This document shows, one piece after another, positions 55,174-64,000 of a DNA stretch of 64,000 nt. The position numbers and the translations under genes were made by a program. Below the pieces are notes generated by a model. The model had not been told where the DNA came from, did no database searches, and saw nothing but the letters and a program-made list of their open reading frames with translations. The stretch is from Serratia marcescens (GTDB lineage: Bacteria > Pseudomonadota > Gammaproteobacteria > Enterobacterales > Enterobacteriaceae), in the NCBI RefSeq assembly GCF_001902635.1, contig NZ_MJAO01000014.1:93242-157241 (forward strand), in the 5' to 3' direction. Each line of letters starts with the position of its first letter. Position 1 is the first letter of the stretch.

Positions 55174-55799
55174 TGTAGCGTCACCCGCTGAGCGAACTGT
55201 TGCCCCAGCGCCATGTCTTCGCCGGGCGAGTCGTTCTTGTCGAGCGACAGCGCATAGGCCTGCAGCGACGCATTAGGTTTCGGCGTCATCAACTTGTAGC
55301 TGCACAGTTCGGCCATCTCCGGCGGCAGGTGCAGCGCATTGGGATTTTTATAGGTCATATCGACAAAATAGGTCGGATCATAGGTAGAAAGCTCAAACGG
55401 CTTGCCCGCCAACGGCTGCGGCTCGGCCAACGGCAGCACGAACTCCAGCACCGCCTGGTTGCCCTGGCGCGACAGATGGTATTCGCTGGGTAGATTCAGG
55501 TACTTCACCGGCTTGCCGTTACGGTACAGATCGGTGAAATAGTGCTGCCCCAGCACGTTGGCCATCACTTCCGCCGCCAGCTTTTTCCACACTTCCGAAT
55601 CGCTCTTGGCATTCTTCGCATCGTAAAGCAGATCCGCCGAGGTGATTTCATCCATCACCCACACCATTTTCAAACCGACCAGTTGCTGATCCCTGGCGAC
55701 AAAAGTGGTGTTCATGTCGATAAAACTGTGCGGATGGGCAACTGCGCCGGCGCTGAACACGGCGCCAATAGCGGCCAAAAGACGACGTAACTTCATCAT
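55164..55799 (-). CDS. ZevA-like periplasmic DUF1007 protein
   Basis: 211 residues with a signal peptide (about 1-21, ending GAVA-HPH). The mature start HPHSFIDM is the DUF1007 signature and may bind metal at its histidines. In Haemophilus influenzae ZevA works with ZevB in zinc efflux. Overlaps zevB by 10 bases and is divergent from csiE over 180 bases. Confidence 0.83.
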   Translation of the reverse strand: MMKLRRLLAAIGAVFSAGAVAHPHSFIDMNTTFVARDQQLVGLKMVWVMDEITSADLLYDAKNAKSDSEVWKKLAAEVMANVLGQHYFTDLYRNGKPVKYLNLPSEYHLSRQGNQAVLEFVLPLAEPQPLAGKPFELSTYDPTYFVDMTYKNPNALHLPPEMAELCSYKLMTPKPNASLQAYALSLDKNDSPGEDMALGQQFAQRVTLQCR

Positions 55800-55870
55800 T
55801 ATCCTGCCTTACCTGCATTTGTTATAACGTAACATAAACTTGCACCAAATGGCCGCCTCTCCCGGCGATA

Positions 55871-55943
55871 TTTGTGACGAAAGTTGTAAGCCGAAGTAAA
55901 AGCCGCACAGTACCCCTGCTGTTACAAAGCCTTTTGCTATGCT
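55871..55943 (+). promoter_or_regulatory. Putative CRP site and sigma-S-type -10 of csiE
   Basis: TGTGA (55873-55877) with a weak second half (TTGTA) resembles a CRP site. About 55 bases on, TGCTATGCT has the CTA-CT extended -10 favoured by sigma S. E. coli csiE is known to need sigma S and cAMP-CRP, which supports the reading. The CRP half-site match is imperfect. Confidence 0.5.
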
Positions 55944-55979
55944 TAGGCATAATCGCAACCTTATCTACCAGAAGGTGAT

Positions 55980-57245
55980 ATGAGCCTGGACACTTCTCCC
56001 GTGCCTGAGCTCTCCGGACAACAACGACGCTGCCATCTGCTGCTGATGCTGTACACGCCGGAGCCCGAGTTAAAGCTGGAGACCCTAAGCCGCATCAATG
56101 GCGTCGCCCCCCCTATCACCCGGCAAGATATAGCCGAGGTAGCCAGTGAAATCCAGCGTTTCCACCACCTGGAGATCGCCGTCGATCCCGACCTTGGCTA
56201 CCAACTACGGGGAAGCGCGCTCAACCAACGCCTATGCCTGATCCATTGGTTGCGACGCGCCCTGCGCTGTAGCCCGCAGTTTGTCGAACGCGATTTCGCC
56301 CCGCGCCTGCGGCAAGCGCTGGCGGCCGATGCAGGGCCGAGATCGCAACTGGCTCAGGCGATCGACGCCTGCGAGCCGCTGCTCCACCGCCATTTCGACG
56401 CGCGCGACCGCCATTTCCTGCAGCATTACCTGTTCTACTGCGCCTGGCAAAACCACCTGCAGCGCCACCCGCGCTTCGACGCCATTCAGCGCGACTGGCT
56501 GCGGCAAAAACCGGAACAGCACGCCGCCGCCTGGCTGCATCACGCGTGCAATCAGTTATTTAGCCAGCCGCCGCATGAGGACGAGCGTGATTTTCTGGCG
56601 CTGACGTTTACCATGCTGAAAAACCACTGTTACCACAGCAATGACTCGGCGGAAGAGCAACGGTTGATGGCGGCGATCGACAACATGGTCGAGCGTTTCC
56701 AACAGCTTTCCGGCATGGCTTTCAGCAGCACGGCGGAGCTGGTTAGCCAGCTGTTCGCCCACCTGGCGCCGGCGCTGGAGCGCTGCCGTTTCGCCATCGG
56801 CATCGACAATATGCTGCTGGAAGAAGTGGTGCGCAAATATCCGCGCTTAATGCGCACCACACAGGAAGTGTTGCAACCGCTGGAGCTGGAGTACGACGTG
56901 CATTTTTCCAACGAGGAGGCGGGCCTGGTGGCGATCAGCTTCGGCGCCTGGCTGATGCAGGACAATGCGCTGCAGGAAAAGCAGGTGGTGTTGCTGACGT
57001 TGGACAACCCGCAGCTGGAAGAGGAAGTGGAGTATCAGATCCGCGAACTCACGCTACTGCCGCTGAACATCAAGTATCTGCCGCTGCGCGACTATCTGCG
57101 CGCCGGGGCGCCACAGGGCGTCGCGCTGGTCATCACCCCCTATGCGGCGGTGCACAGTGAACCGCATCCGCCGCTGATCTATACCGAACTGCCGTTGGAG
57201 CACCGGCAGCGCCAGGCCATCCGCGCGCTGCTGGAAGCCCCCTGA
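55980..57245 (+). CDS. csiE: Stationary-phase-inducible protein CsiE
   Basis: 421 residues (E. coli 426), preceded by GAAGGTG. It contains PTS-regulation-like helical domains (for example LAPALERCRFAIGIDNMLLEEV), suggesting a degenerate antiterminator/regulator relative, but no DNA-binding motif is obvious. Function unknown even in E. coli. Stop codon directly adjoins that of the convergent hcaT, as in the E. coli order suhB, csiE, hcaT. Confidence 0.9.
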   Translation: MSLDTSPVPELSGQQRRCHLLLMLYTPEPELKLETLSRINGVAPPITRQDIAEVASEIQRFHHLEIAVDPDLGYQLRGSALNQRLCLIHWLRRALRCSPQFVERDFAPRLRQALAADAGPRSQLAQAIDACEPLLHRHFDARDRHFLQHYLFYCAWQNHLQRHPRFDAIQRDWLRQKPEQHAAAWLHHACNQLFSQPPHEDERDFLALTFTMLKNHCYHSNDSAEEQRLMAAIDNMVERFQQLSGMAFSSTAELVSQLFAHLAPALERCRFAIGIDNMLLEEVVRKYPRLMRTTQEVLQPLELEYDVHFSNEEAGLVAISFGAWLMQDNALQEKQVVLLTLDNPQLEEEVEYQIRELTLLPLNIKYLPLRDYLRAGAPQGVALVITPYAAVHSEPHPPLIYTELPLEHRQRQAIRALLEAP

Positions 57246-58391
57246 TCAGCGGCTGACGCTGACCGCCGGCGGCCGGATGAACAAGGCCGGCGCTGCCACC
57301 GCCGCCATCACCCAGAATACCCCACCCTGCCAATGTTCGAACAGGAACCCGGCGATCACCGTCATGACGGCGATACCGCCGCCCATCGCCAATGCCGAAT
57401 ACACCGCCTGCAGCTGGATCACCGCTTGCCCCTGGCGCGCGGCGATAAAGCGCATCGCCGCCAGATGGCAGACGGTGAAGGTGCCGCAGTGCAGGATCTG
57501 GATCAGCAGCAGCCAGCCCAGTTCGGTGCTGTAAGCCATCAGGCTCCAACGCAGCACACCGCAGCAGGCGGAGAGCAACAGCAGGTTGCGCGCATTCCAG
57601 CGGCGGAACAGCAGGTTGCTGCTGGCGAAGATGATCACCTCCGCCACCACGCCCAGCGCCCACAGATAGCCGATGGTCGACGCCGAATAGCCGGCCTCTT
57701 GCCAGTAAATGGAACCGAAGCTGTAGTAACCGGCGTGCGCGCCCTGCAACAACGTGACGCACAGCAGGAAGCGCCATACCGGCCCTTCTTTCAGCAACGC
57801 CCACAGCGAACGCTCGGCCTCGCTGTGCGTGCGCGTTTCGCCCTGCGGCATGACGGTGGGTTTCAACAACATGCCCAGCAGCATCGCCAGCACGCCGAGG
57901 ATCAGGCTGTAGAGGATAGCGTTATGCCCCCATACCGCCACCAGTTGCCCGGTCAGCGCCGAGCCGATAACGAACGCCAGCGAGCCCCACAGCCGCACCC
58001 GGCCGTAGTCCATGCGGATTTGCTTTTGCCAGGTGGCAGCCAGCGCGTCGGTCAACGGCACCAACGGCGAGAAGAACAGGTTGAAACCGGCGATCACCAA
58101 CATCAACCAACCCCAGCCGTTGCCGAAGCAGAAACCGACGGCGAAGGCCAGGGTCAGCAGCGCCAGCAGGCGCAGGGCGGAGACCAAATGAGAGGGATCT
58201 TTAACGCGAGGCGCAATCAGTAAACTGCCGAGGAAGCGGGCCACCAAACCGGCGCCGAGCAAAATGCCGATGGTTTCGGGCGCGATGCCCTCGCCTTTCA
58301 GCCACACGCCCCAGAACGGTAAGAAGATGCCATAAGAAAAGAAGTAGGTGAAATAACTGAGAGCGAGCCAACGCGTTGATTGCAGAACCAT
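57246..58391 (-). CDS. hcaT: 3-phenylpropionate transporter HcaT (MFS)
   Basis: 381 residues with 12 helices; begins LSYFTYFFSYGIFLPFWGVWLKGEG cut by no signal, with RMDYGRVRLWGSLAFVIGSA typical of the HcaT/NupG-like subfamily. In E. coli hcaT flanks the hca phenylpropionate dioxygenase genes; those genes are not adjacent here, so the substrate may be different or the pathway elsewhere. Confidence 0.85.
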   Translation of the reverse strand: MVLQSTRWLALSYFTYFFSYGIFLPFWGVWLKGEGIAPETIGILLGAGLVARFLGSLLIAPRVKDPSHLVSALRLLALLTLAFAVGFCFGNGWGWLMLVIAGFNLFFSPLVPLTDALAATWQKQIRMDYGRVRLWGSLAFVIGSALTGQLVAVWGHNAILYSLILGVLAMLLGMLLKPTVMPQGETRTHSEAERSLWALLKEGPVWRFLLCVTLLQGAHAGYYSFGSIYWQEAGYSASTIGYLWALGVVAEVIIFASSNLLFRRWNARNLLLLSACCGVLRWSLMAYSTELGWLLLIQILHCGTFTVCHLAAMRFIAARQGQAVIQLQAVYSALAMGGGIAVMTVIAGFLFEHWQGGVFWVMAAVAAPALFIRPPAVSVSR

Positions 58392-58504
58392 GATCCCTCC
58401 GGAGTGAGGGCAATACTTTGACAGAGCTCACACCGCCCCGCAATCTTCATTCCACTTCAATGCATTAGAGTGCCAAACAGTTCACAGTTTGCCGCGAGCG
58501 GCCA

Positions 58505-58530
58505 TAAAAAAACCCGCCGCAGCGGGTTTT
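58505..58530 (-). terminator. Intrinsic terminator of glyA
   Basis: AACCCGC (58511-58517) pairs with GCGGGTT (58522-58528), followed on the minus strand by seven Ts. 18 bases past the glyA stop. Confidence 0.92.
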
Positions 58531-58547
58531 GTCAGGCAAAAGCGGGA

Positions 58548-59801
58548 TTATGCGTAAACCGGCAGGCGGGCGCAAATATCCAGCACTTTCTTCTTGGTAC
58601 GTTCGATGGTGGCTTCATCGTTGATGTTGTCCAGCACATCGCAGATCCAACCGGCCAGCTCGCGCACTTCGGCTTCTTTGAAACCGCGACGGGTGACGGC
58701 CGGCGTACCGATACGCACGCCGGAGGTGACGAACGGGCTCTTCGGATCGTTCGGCACGCTGTTCTTGTTGACGGTGATGTTGGCGCGGCCCAGGGCGGCG
58801 TCAGCTTCTTTACCGGTCAGGTTTTTGTCGACCAGATCCAGCAGGAACAGGTGGTTATGGGTGCCACCGGAGACCACTTTGTAGCCGCGCTGCAGGAACA
58901 CTTCGACCATCGCCTTGGCGTTGATCGCCACTTGCTGCTGGTAAACCTTGAACTCAGGCTCCATCGCTTCTTTCAGCGCCACCGCCTTGCCGGCGATCAC
59001 GTGCATCAGCGGGCCGCCCTGGCCGCCAGGGAACACGGCGGAGTTCAGCTTCTTGTACAGCTCTTCGTCGCCGCCCTTCGCCAGGATCAGGCCACCGCGC
59101 GGGCCCGCCAGGGTTTTGTGGGTGGTGGTAGTAACGATGTGCGCGTGCGGAACCGGGTTCGGGTACACGCCGGCGGCGATCAGGCCCGCCACGTGCGCCA
59201 TGTCGACGAACAGGTAAGCGCCGATGCTGTCGGCGATTTCGCGCATCTTGGCCCAGTCAACCACGCCGGAGTAGGCGGAGAAGCCGCCGATGATCATTTT
59301 CGGCTTGTGGGTTTGCGCCTGCTTGGCCAGATCGTCATAGTCGATTTGACCTTTTTCGTCGATGCCGTAAGGCACCACGTTATACAGTTTGCCGGACAGG
59401 TTGACCGGGGAACCGTGGGTCAGGTGGCCGCCATGCGCCAGGTTCATGCCCAGAATGGTGTCGCCCGGCTGCAGCAGCGCGGTGTAAACGGCGAAGTTAG
59501 CCTGGGAGCCGGAGTGCGGCTGCACGTTGGCGTAATCGGCGCCGAACAATTCTTTGGCGCGGTCGATAGCCAGCTGCTCAACGATATCCACGTATTCGCA
59601 GCCGCCGTAGTAACGCTTGCCCGGATAGCCTTCAGCGTATTTGTTGGTCAGCTGGGAACCCTGAGCCTGCATCACGCGCGGGCTGGTGTAGTTCTCAGAC
59701 GCGATCAGCTCGATGTGCTCTTCCTGACGCACCACTTCCTGCTCCATGGCACGCCACAGTTCCGCATCGTAATCGGCAATGTTCATTTCACGCTTTAACA
59801 T
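58548..59801 (-). CDS. glyA: Serine hydroxymethyltransferase GlyA
   Basis: 417 residues, same as E. coli. PLP lysine in [15 protein letters not shown], dimer and folate residues in AYSGVVDW and [13 protein letters not shown]. Interconverts serine and glycine with tetrahydrofolate, the main source of one-carbon units. Divergent from hmp; a PurR-type operator is upstream, as in E. coli. Confidence 0.98.
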   Translation of the reverse strand: MLKREMNIADYDAELWRAMEQEVVRQEEHIELIASENYTSPRVMQAQGSQLTNKYAEGYPGKRYYGGCEYVDIVEQLAIDRAKELFGADYANVQPHSGSQANFAVYTALLQPGDTILGMNLAHGGHLTHGSPVNLSGKLYNVVPYGIDEKGQIDYDDLAKQAQTHKPKMIIGGFSAYSGVVDWAKMREIADSIGAYLFVDMAHVAGLIAAGVYPNPVPHAHIVTTTTHKTLAGPRGGLILAKGGDEELYKKLNSAVFPGGQGGPLMHVIAGKAVALKEAMEPEFKVYQQQVAINAKAMVEVFLQRGYKVVSGGTHNHLFLLDLVDKNLTGKEADAALGRANITVNKNSVPNDPKSPFVTSGVRIGTPAVTRRGFKEAEVRELAGWICDVLDNINDEATIERTKKKVLDICARLPVYA

Positions 59802-59921
59802 CCGGCATCTCCTGACTTAAATCAGCTAACTAAAAAATCACCAAATAACTACCCGTTTGGGGTCTGGGCCACAGTGTAAACCGTTTCGCCCTACCGAAGA
59901 TAGGTCTTGACAGAGGTTTTT

Positions 59922-59937
59922 ACGCAAACGATTGGCA
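59922..59937 (-). promoter_or_regulatory. PurR operator of glyA
   Basis: ACGCAAACGATTGGCA agrees with the PurR consensus ACGCAAACGTTTGCGT at 12 of 16 positions, including the whole left half. About 120 bases upstream of glyA, where PurR acts in E. coli. Confidence 0.7.
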
Positions 59938-60096
59938 TAAGGCGGCGCAAGGCTTTGATCCGCGAAACGCGGCCGTTTATCAACGGACATTTCCTCATGC
60001 TAACCCTGCGGTTTTTTCATGTTCTGTGAGCCCGATCGACGGGTAAGGAACACCGTAACGAAAACAAGGGTATTTACAAGCGGTGTGGAACCCAAT

Positions 60097-60120
60097 AAGA
60101 TGCATTTAAAATACATCATT
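60097..60120 (+). promoter_or_regulatory. NsrR operator of hmp
   Basis: AAGATGCATTT-AA-AATACATCATT closely follows the NsrR dyad AAGATGCYTTT. It is 38 bases upstream of the hmp ATG, over the expected promoter. NsrR would repress hmp until nitric oxide damages its Fe-S cluster. Confidence 0.88.
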
Positions 60121-60157
60121 AAAATGTCGTCAGATCCCACATCTAAGGAGCGCTTCC

Positions 60158-61348
60158 ATGCTGGATAGCCAAACCATCGCCACCGTGAAATCCACTATTC
60201 CCCTGCTGGCTGCGACCGGGCCGAAACTGACCGCCCACTTTTACGATCGCATGTTCGCGCACAACCCGGAATTGAAAGATATTTTCAATATGAGCAACCA
60301 GCGCAACGGCGATCAGCGTCAGGCGCTGTTCGACGCCATCTGCGCCTATGCCGCCAACATTGAGAACCTGGCGGCGCTGCTGCCGGCGGTGGAGCGCATC
60401 GCGCAGAAGCACACCAGCTTCAATATCCAGCCGGAGCAGTACCAAATCGTCGGCGGCCACCTGCTGGCGACGCTCGACGAAATGTTCAGCCCGGGTCAGG
60501 AAGTGCTGGACGCCTGGGGCAAAGCCTACGGCGTGCTGGCCAACGTGTTCATCCAGCGTGAAGAGCAGATTTATCAGCAGAGCGAAACCGACAACGGCGG
60601 CTGGCGCGATCTGCGCGCGTTCCGCATCCTGAAGAAACAGCCGCAGAGCGACGTGATCTGCAGCTTCGTGCTGGCGCCGGTGGACGGCGGCCGGGTGGCG
60701 GACTTCAAACCGGGGCAATACCTGGCGGTCTACATCAAGCACGACAGCCTGGAACATCAGGAAATTCGCCAGTATTCGCTGACCACCTCGCCGAACGGCG
60801 AGTTCTACCGCATCGCGGTGAAGCGTGAAGATCAGGGTAAAGTGTCCAACTATCTGCACCAGCAGGCGCAGGAAGGCGACGTGATCTACATCGCTCCGCC
60901 GCACGGCGACTTCTTCCTCGACGTGGCACCGACCACGCCGGTGGCACTGATCTCCGCCGGCGTCGGCCAAACCCCGATGCTCGGCATGCTCAACAGCCTG
61001 CACGACAACCAGCATCAGGCGCAGGTCCACTGGCTGCACGCGGCGGAAAACGGCGGCGTGCACGCCTTTGCCGATGAAGTGGCGGGTATCGCCGGGCGCA
61101 TGCCGAATCTGAGCCGCCATGTGTGGTACCGCGAGCCGGGTGCCGATGACGTGGAAGGCCGCGATTACCACAGCCGCGGATTGATGGATTTGAGCGCGCT
61201 GCAAGGCAGCCTGGCCGATCCGCAGATGCATTATTACTTCTGCGGCCCGGTGGCCTTCATGCAGTTCGTGGGCAAACAGCTGCTGGAGATGGGCGTAGAG
61301 GCCGAACGCATCCACTACGAATGCTTCGGCCCGCATAAAGTGCTGTAA
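60158..61348 (+). CDS. hmp: Nitric oxide dioxygenase (flavohaemoprotein) Hmp
   Basis: 396 residues, same as E. coli. Globin domain (1-140) with haem-proximal His in [10 protein letters not shown] and YDRMF of the distal pocket, then an FAD domain ([21 protein letters not shown]) and NAD(P)H domain ([15 protein letters not shown]). Converts NO to nitrate. AAGGAG precedes the ATG. Regulated through the NsrR site upstream. Confidence 0.98.
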   Translation: MLDSQTIATVKSTIPLLAATGPKLTAHFYDRMFAHNPELKDIFNMSNQRNGDQRQALFDAICAYAANIENLAALLPAVERIAQKHTSFNIQPEQYQIVGGHLLATLDEMFSPGQEVLDAWGKAYGVLANVFIQREEQIYQQSETDNGGWRDLRAFRILKKQPQSDVICSFVLAPVDGGRVADFKPGQYLAVYIKHDSLEHQEIRQYSLTTSPNGEFYRIAVKREDQGKVSNYLHQQAQEGDVIYIAPPHGDFFLDVAPTTPVALISAGVGQTPMLGMLNSLHDNQHQAQVHWLHAAENGGVHAFADEVAGIAGRMPNLSRHVWYREPGADDVEGRDYHSRGLMDLSALQGSLADPQMHYYFCGPVAFMQFVGKQLLEMGVEAERIHYECFGPHKVL

Positions 61349-61355
61349 TGCCTCC

Positions 61356-61381
61356 GGAGCGCGGCCGCCGGGCCGCGCTCC
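61356..61381. terminator. GC-rich hairpin between hmp and the cytochrome gene
   Basis: GGAGCGCGGCC-GCCG-GGCCGCGCTCC, 11 perfect pairs, between two convergent genes. No T-run on the plus side, so efficiency is uncertain, but position suggests a shared terminator. Confidence 0.6.
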
Positions 61382-61385
61382 AGCA

Positions 61386-62570
61386 TCATTTCTCCTGCAG
61401 TTGGCGCGCGTCCTGCACCTGCTGCACCGTCACCGGCGCCGCCTGGTTGCCCCAGCTTCCCCGCAGATAGCTCATCAAATCCGCCGCCTGCCGGTCGTTC
61501 AACGCCCAACCGTAAGCCGGCATATCGAACGCCATCGCGTGCTGCGTGGTCGGCGTATGCGCCCCTTCCAGCACCACGCGCAGCGCGGTCAGCGGGTTGT
61601 CCGCCGTTACCGTGGCATTGCCCGCCAGCGCCGGAATGGCAAAATCGGTGCCTTCGCCCTTGTTGCCGTGGCAGGTCGAGCAGTACATCGCGTAGGTCGC
61701 CTCGCCGCCCGGATTATTCGCCTGCACGGCAGGTGCAGCGGCTTTGGCGGCGGCTTCCGGCGCCAGGCTGCGCAGGTACACCGCGATGGCGTTCAGATCG
61801 CCGTCGCTGAGGTACTGCGTGCTGTGGGTCACCACCTCGCTCATCGGCCCGGCGACCGCCGCATGACGGCTGCGGCCGGTTTTCAACAGCGCCGTCACCT
61901 CTTCCGGCGGCAGGCCACGCAGATTGGAGGCGTACCAGCCGTCCAGCTCGGCGCCGCTCAGGAACACCGGCTCCTTGCCGTCCAGCCCCTTCTCCTGCAT
62001 CGCCCAACCGCGCGGCGTGTGGCAGCTGCCGCAGTGGCCCGCGCCCTGCACCAGGTAGGCGCCGCGGTTCCATTCGGCGCTTTGCTGCGGATCCGCCTGA
62101 TACGGCTGATCGTCGTGGAACAGCTGGTTCCACACCGCCAGCGGCCAGCGCATCGACAGCGGCCAGCTGATGTCGCTGTCACGGTTGGCGACGTTCTGCG
62201 CCAGCACCTCATTCATCAGATAGTCATACAGCGCGCGCATGTCTTCCGCACTCATTTTTGCGTACGAGGTGTACGGCATCGCCGGGTAGAGCCGGTGACC
62301 GTCTTTGGCGATCCCCTGGCGCATCGCGCGATCGAACTCCTCGAACGAATAGGCACCGATGCCGTGCAGCTTGTCCGGCGTGATATTGGTGGCGTAGATC
62401 GCCCCGAGCGGCGTCGGGAATTTCATGCCCCCCGCCAGCTCGGCGCCGCCCGGCGCGGTATGGCAGGCGGTGCAATCACCGGCTTTGGCAACGTATTCCC
62501 CAGCCGACATCGCCTGGGCCGAGCCGCCGGCCGCCAACAGGCTCAACAGATACAGCGAACGCAGACTCAT
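61386..62570 (-). CDS. Tri-haem cytochrome c, electron-transfer subunit of a membrane dehydrogenase
   Basis: 394 residues with a signal peptide (about 1-20) and three haem c sites: CTACH near 33, CGSCH near 182 and CSTCH near 297. It resembles the cytochrome subunits of acetic-acid-bacterial type alcohol and gluconate dehydrogenases, which pass electrons from a periplasmic flavoprotein to ubiquinone. Its ATG overlaps the stop of the upstream dehydrogenase (ATGA), so it is almost certainly its partner. The C-terminus lacks a clear membrane anchor. Confidence 0.9.
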   Translation of the reverse strand: MSLRSLYLLSLLAAGGSAQAMSAGEYVAKAGDCTACHTAPGGAELAGGMKFPTPLGAIYATNITPDKLHGIGAYSFEEFDRAMRQGIAKDGHRLYPAMPYTSYAKMSAEDMRALYDYLMNEVLAQNVANRDSDISWPLSMRWPLAVWNQLFHDDQPYQADPQQSAEWNRGAYLVQGAGHCGSCHTPRGWAMQEKGLDGKEPVFLSGAELDGWYASNLRGLPPEEVTALLKTGRSRHAAVAGPMSEVVTHSTQYLSDGDLNAIAVYLRSLAPEAAAKAAAPAVQANNPGGEATYAMYCSTCHGNKGEGTDFAIPALAGNATVTADNPLTALRVVLEGAHTPTTQHAMAFDMPAYGWALNDRQAADLMSYLRGSWGNQAAPVTVQQVQDARQLQEK

Positions 62571-64000
62571 GCTCCCTCCTTGGCGGCAACCTTGCCATAG
62601 GCCAGTTCGTTAACCGCACGCCACGCCTGGTCGATCGCCGAGTTGGCGTACGGGCTCCAGTCGGAATCGGAGTTGGCGATAACGATCTTGCCGATCGGCT
62701 GCCGCGCCGTTTCAATGATTTTCTTGGCTTCTTCTTCGTCGTCAAACAGCCCGTTGAGGAAGTAAGAGTAACCGTGCGACCAGCGGTTGACGGTGATCGC
62801 CTGAATGTCGCGCTGGTGGTCGAAACCGGCCTCGCCCAGCATGCCCTGCAGCTGTTCGCGGATCATCTGTTCATGCACCTCGAACGGCGTGCCCAGCAAC
62901 AGCGCGCGCCCTTTGCGCGACTGCTCGCGCGGGCTGAGGCCGCTGCCCGGCAGCGTCGGCACATACACCATATGCAGGCCGATCGGCCGATCCGGATCGC
63001 GCGGATGCTGGTAACCGCCCATGCTCACCGGGTAATCCAGCTTCACGCGGCTGTACGGCGCGGCCGGCGAATAGACTTCGTGCACGCCCAGCTTGATGAA
63101 CGGCTGCCAGTTGCGGATCACCACCTTGCTGTACACCAGCGGCGACTTGACGTTTTGCTTCAGCGCCTCCTGCTGCTCGTGCGACATTTCCGGCACCAGG
63201 TACGGGATCATCATGTTGTAGCCGGCCATCACCACCTGCCCGGCGCGCACTTTGGCCATCTTCTCGCCGGTCATATAGGTGACTTCCACCTTGTCGCCGA
63301 CGTTGGCCGCGTGCAGTCCGGTGCTGTTCAAACGCAGCTTCACCGGCGATTCCGGCCGATCGAGCTGGCTATAGTCAAACTTGGCCAGCACTACGTCGTT
63401 CATGTCTTTGCCGGCCGGCGCCACCGCCGGGATCAGCTTGCGCACCATCAGGCGCGTCAACGTGGCGTTGCCGTCCGGGAAGTGGAACACGTAAGGATCG
63501 TCGAGATCCGCCTGCGACTCTTCGTCCAGCGGCGGCAGGTTCATGCCGCCGAGGCCCGGCAGATCGCAGATGCGCGCATCGCTGCACGAAGTGCCGTCGA
63601 TGCCCACCGCCTGGAAGTCGTTGGTGGTCTGCTGGAAATAACGGATCGCCAGCTCACTCAGGCCCACCTTCTCACGCAAGAATTGGGTGTAGCTGTGGGT
63701 GTCGAGCCATTCGACCTTCTGTTCCAGGTTCATTTCCGGCAGGTAATCTTTCTCTACCGTATGCAGCGCGATCAGCGCCTGGCGGTCGCTCTCCGGCAAC
63801 GGGAAGTCGCCGATGAACGCTTCGTAAGAGCGGCCGTTGAGACGATCGCGCGGAATGTCGTCCGCCACCGTGCGGCCCGGATCGCCGCTCACCACCTTGT
63901 CGACGCCGAAGTTCTTGCGGTCGAAGTAAACCCCGCGGCTCAGATTGAGGTCCGGGTAGAAGGTGGTATCAAACGCCTGCTCCAGTTGATCAATATCGAC
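62567..64000 (-). CDS. Spermidine dehydrogenase-like FAD oxidoreductase, C-terminal part (start beyond window)
   Basis: 478 codons are visible and the frame stays open to the right edge, where DIDQLEQAFDTTFYPDLNLS precedes RGVYFDRKNFG, so the ATG at 63895 seen in isolation is internal. Regions such as DLPGLGGMNLPPLDEES, GQVVMAGYNMMIPYL and SDWSPYANSAIDQAWRAVNEL fit the FAD-dependent spermidine dehydrogenase-like family (SpdH) as I know it. The FAD-binding N-terminus and any Tat signal lie outside the window. Coupled to the tri-haem cytochrome. The substrate is probably a polyamine or other amine; alcohol or sugar acid cannot be excluded. Confidence 0.75.
   Translation of the reverse strand, partial: VDIDQLEQAFDTTFYPDLNLSRGVYFDRKNFGVDKVVSGDPGRTVADDIPRDRLNGRSYEAFIGDFPLPESDRQALIALHTVEKDYLPEMNLEQKVEWLDTHSYTQFLREKVGLSELAIRYFQQTTNDFQAVGIDGTSCSDARICDLPGLGGMNLPPLDEESQADLDDPYVFHFPDGNATLTRLMVRKLIPAVAPAGKDMNDVVLAKFDYSQLDRPESPVKLRLNSTGLHAANVGDKVEVTYMTGEKMAKVRAGQVVMAGYNMMIPYLVPEMSHEQQEALKQNVKSPLVYSKVVIRNWQPFIKLGVHEVYSPAAPYSRVKLDYPVSMGGYQHPRDPDRPIGLHMVYVPTLPGSGLSPREQSRKGRALLLGTPFEVHEQMIREQLQGMLGEAGFDHQRDIQAITVNRWSHGYSYFLNGLFDDEEEAKKIIETARQPIGKIVIANSDSDWSPYANSAIDQAWRAVNELAYGKVAAKEGA

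Larger units (their letters stand above)
59802..60157. other. 356-bp glyA-hmp divergent regulatory region
   Basis: Contains a PurR-type operator for glyA (59922-59937) and an NsrR-type operator for hmp (60097-60120). The stretch between them (about 59940-60090) shows no gene. MetR sites are expected from E. coli, but I could not assign one with confidence. Confidence 0.7.

Overview
The window looks like chromosome of a Serratia, probably close to S. marcescens. The G+C content is high for an enterobacterium. It carries a protealysin-type metalloprotease next to its emfourin inhibitor, and its housekeeping backbone follows the E. coli order guaAB, xseA, yfgJ, der, bamB, yfgM, hisS, ispG, rodZ, rlmN, ndk, sseB, pepB, isc operon, trmJ, suhB, csiE, hcaT, glyA, hmp. 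The species is inferred from gene content alone. No rRNA, tRNA, CRISPR array, prophage or insertion sequence was seen.

The left third (1-25 kb) is accessory. It opens with the start of thiM behind a TPP riboswitch. Next is an unusual metabolic locus (0.6-7.9 kb): an AraC-type regulator faces a leftward set of genes for a two-subunit aconitase X, a UGSC-like protein whose UGSC motif has become MGTS, an enolase paralogue without its catalytic general-acid glutamate, and an AzlCD exporter. A small unknown gene lies in the middle on the opposite strand. I know no described pathway with this combination, so it is the best candidate here for an undescribed system. After it come a TetR regulator with a ytcA-mdtN-mdtO-like efflux operon, a GNAT acetyltransferase, an MFS exporter with a divergent HxlR regulator, rluF, an alpha/beta hydrolase with a divergent AraC regulator, an autotransporter with an 11-fold GGENP linker, a small lipoprotein, a LuxR-type response regulator with a hybrid sensor kinase, a second acetyltransferase, and a RelE/ParE-Phd/YefM toxin-antitoxin pair beside guaA.

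From 25 to 61 kb the window is largely core genome: GMP synthesis (guaBA), exonuclease VII, ribosome assembly (der), outer-membrane assembly (bamB), isoprenoid and tRNA genes, cell shape (rodZ), pilW, rlmN, ndk, the iron-sulfur assembly operon iscRSUA-hscBA-fdx-iscX with pepB and sseB, trmJ, suhB, a ZevAB-like zinc exporter, csiE, hcaT, glyA and hmp. Relative to E. coli, a LacI regulator, protealysin and emfourin are inserted between xseA and yfgJ, and an AEC transporter between yfgJ and der. Three ERIC repeats lie between core genes. One of them is a 59-bp derivative explained exactly by deletion between two TGCAGC repeats.

Regulatory signals visible in the core part include a Nus boxA in the suhB leader, an IscR-type site at iscR, NsrR and PurR sites in the glyA-hmp gap, and CRP/sigma-S-like elements before csiE. 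The window ends in a spermidine-dehydrogenase-like flavoprotein, cut by the right edge, translationally coupled to a tri-haem cytochrome c. This suggests periplasmic oxidation of an amine or alcohol that feeds electrons to the respiratory chain.
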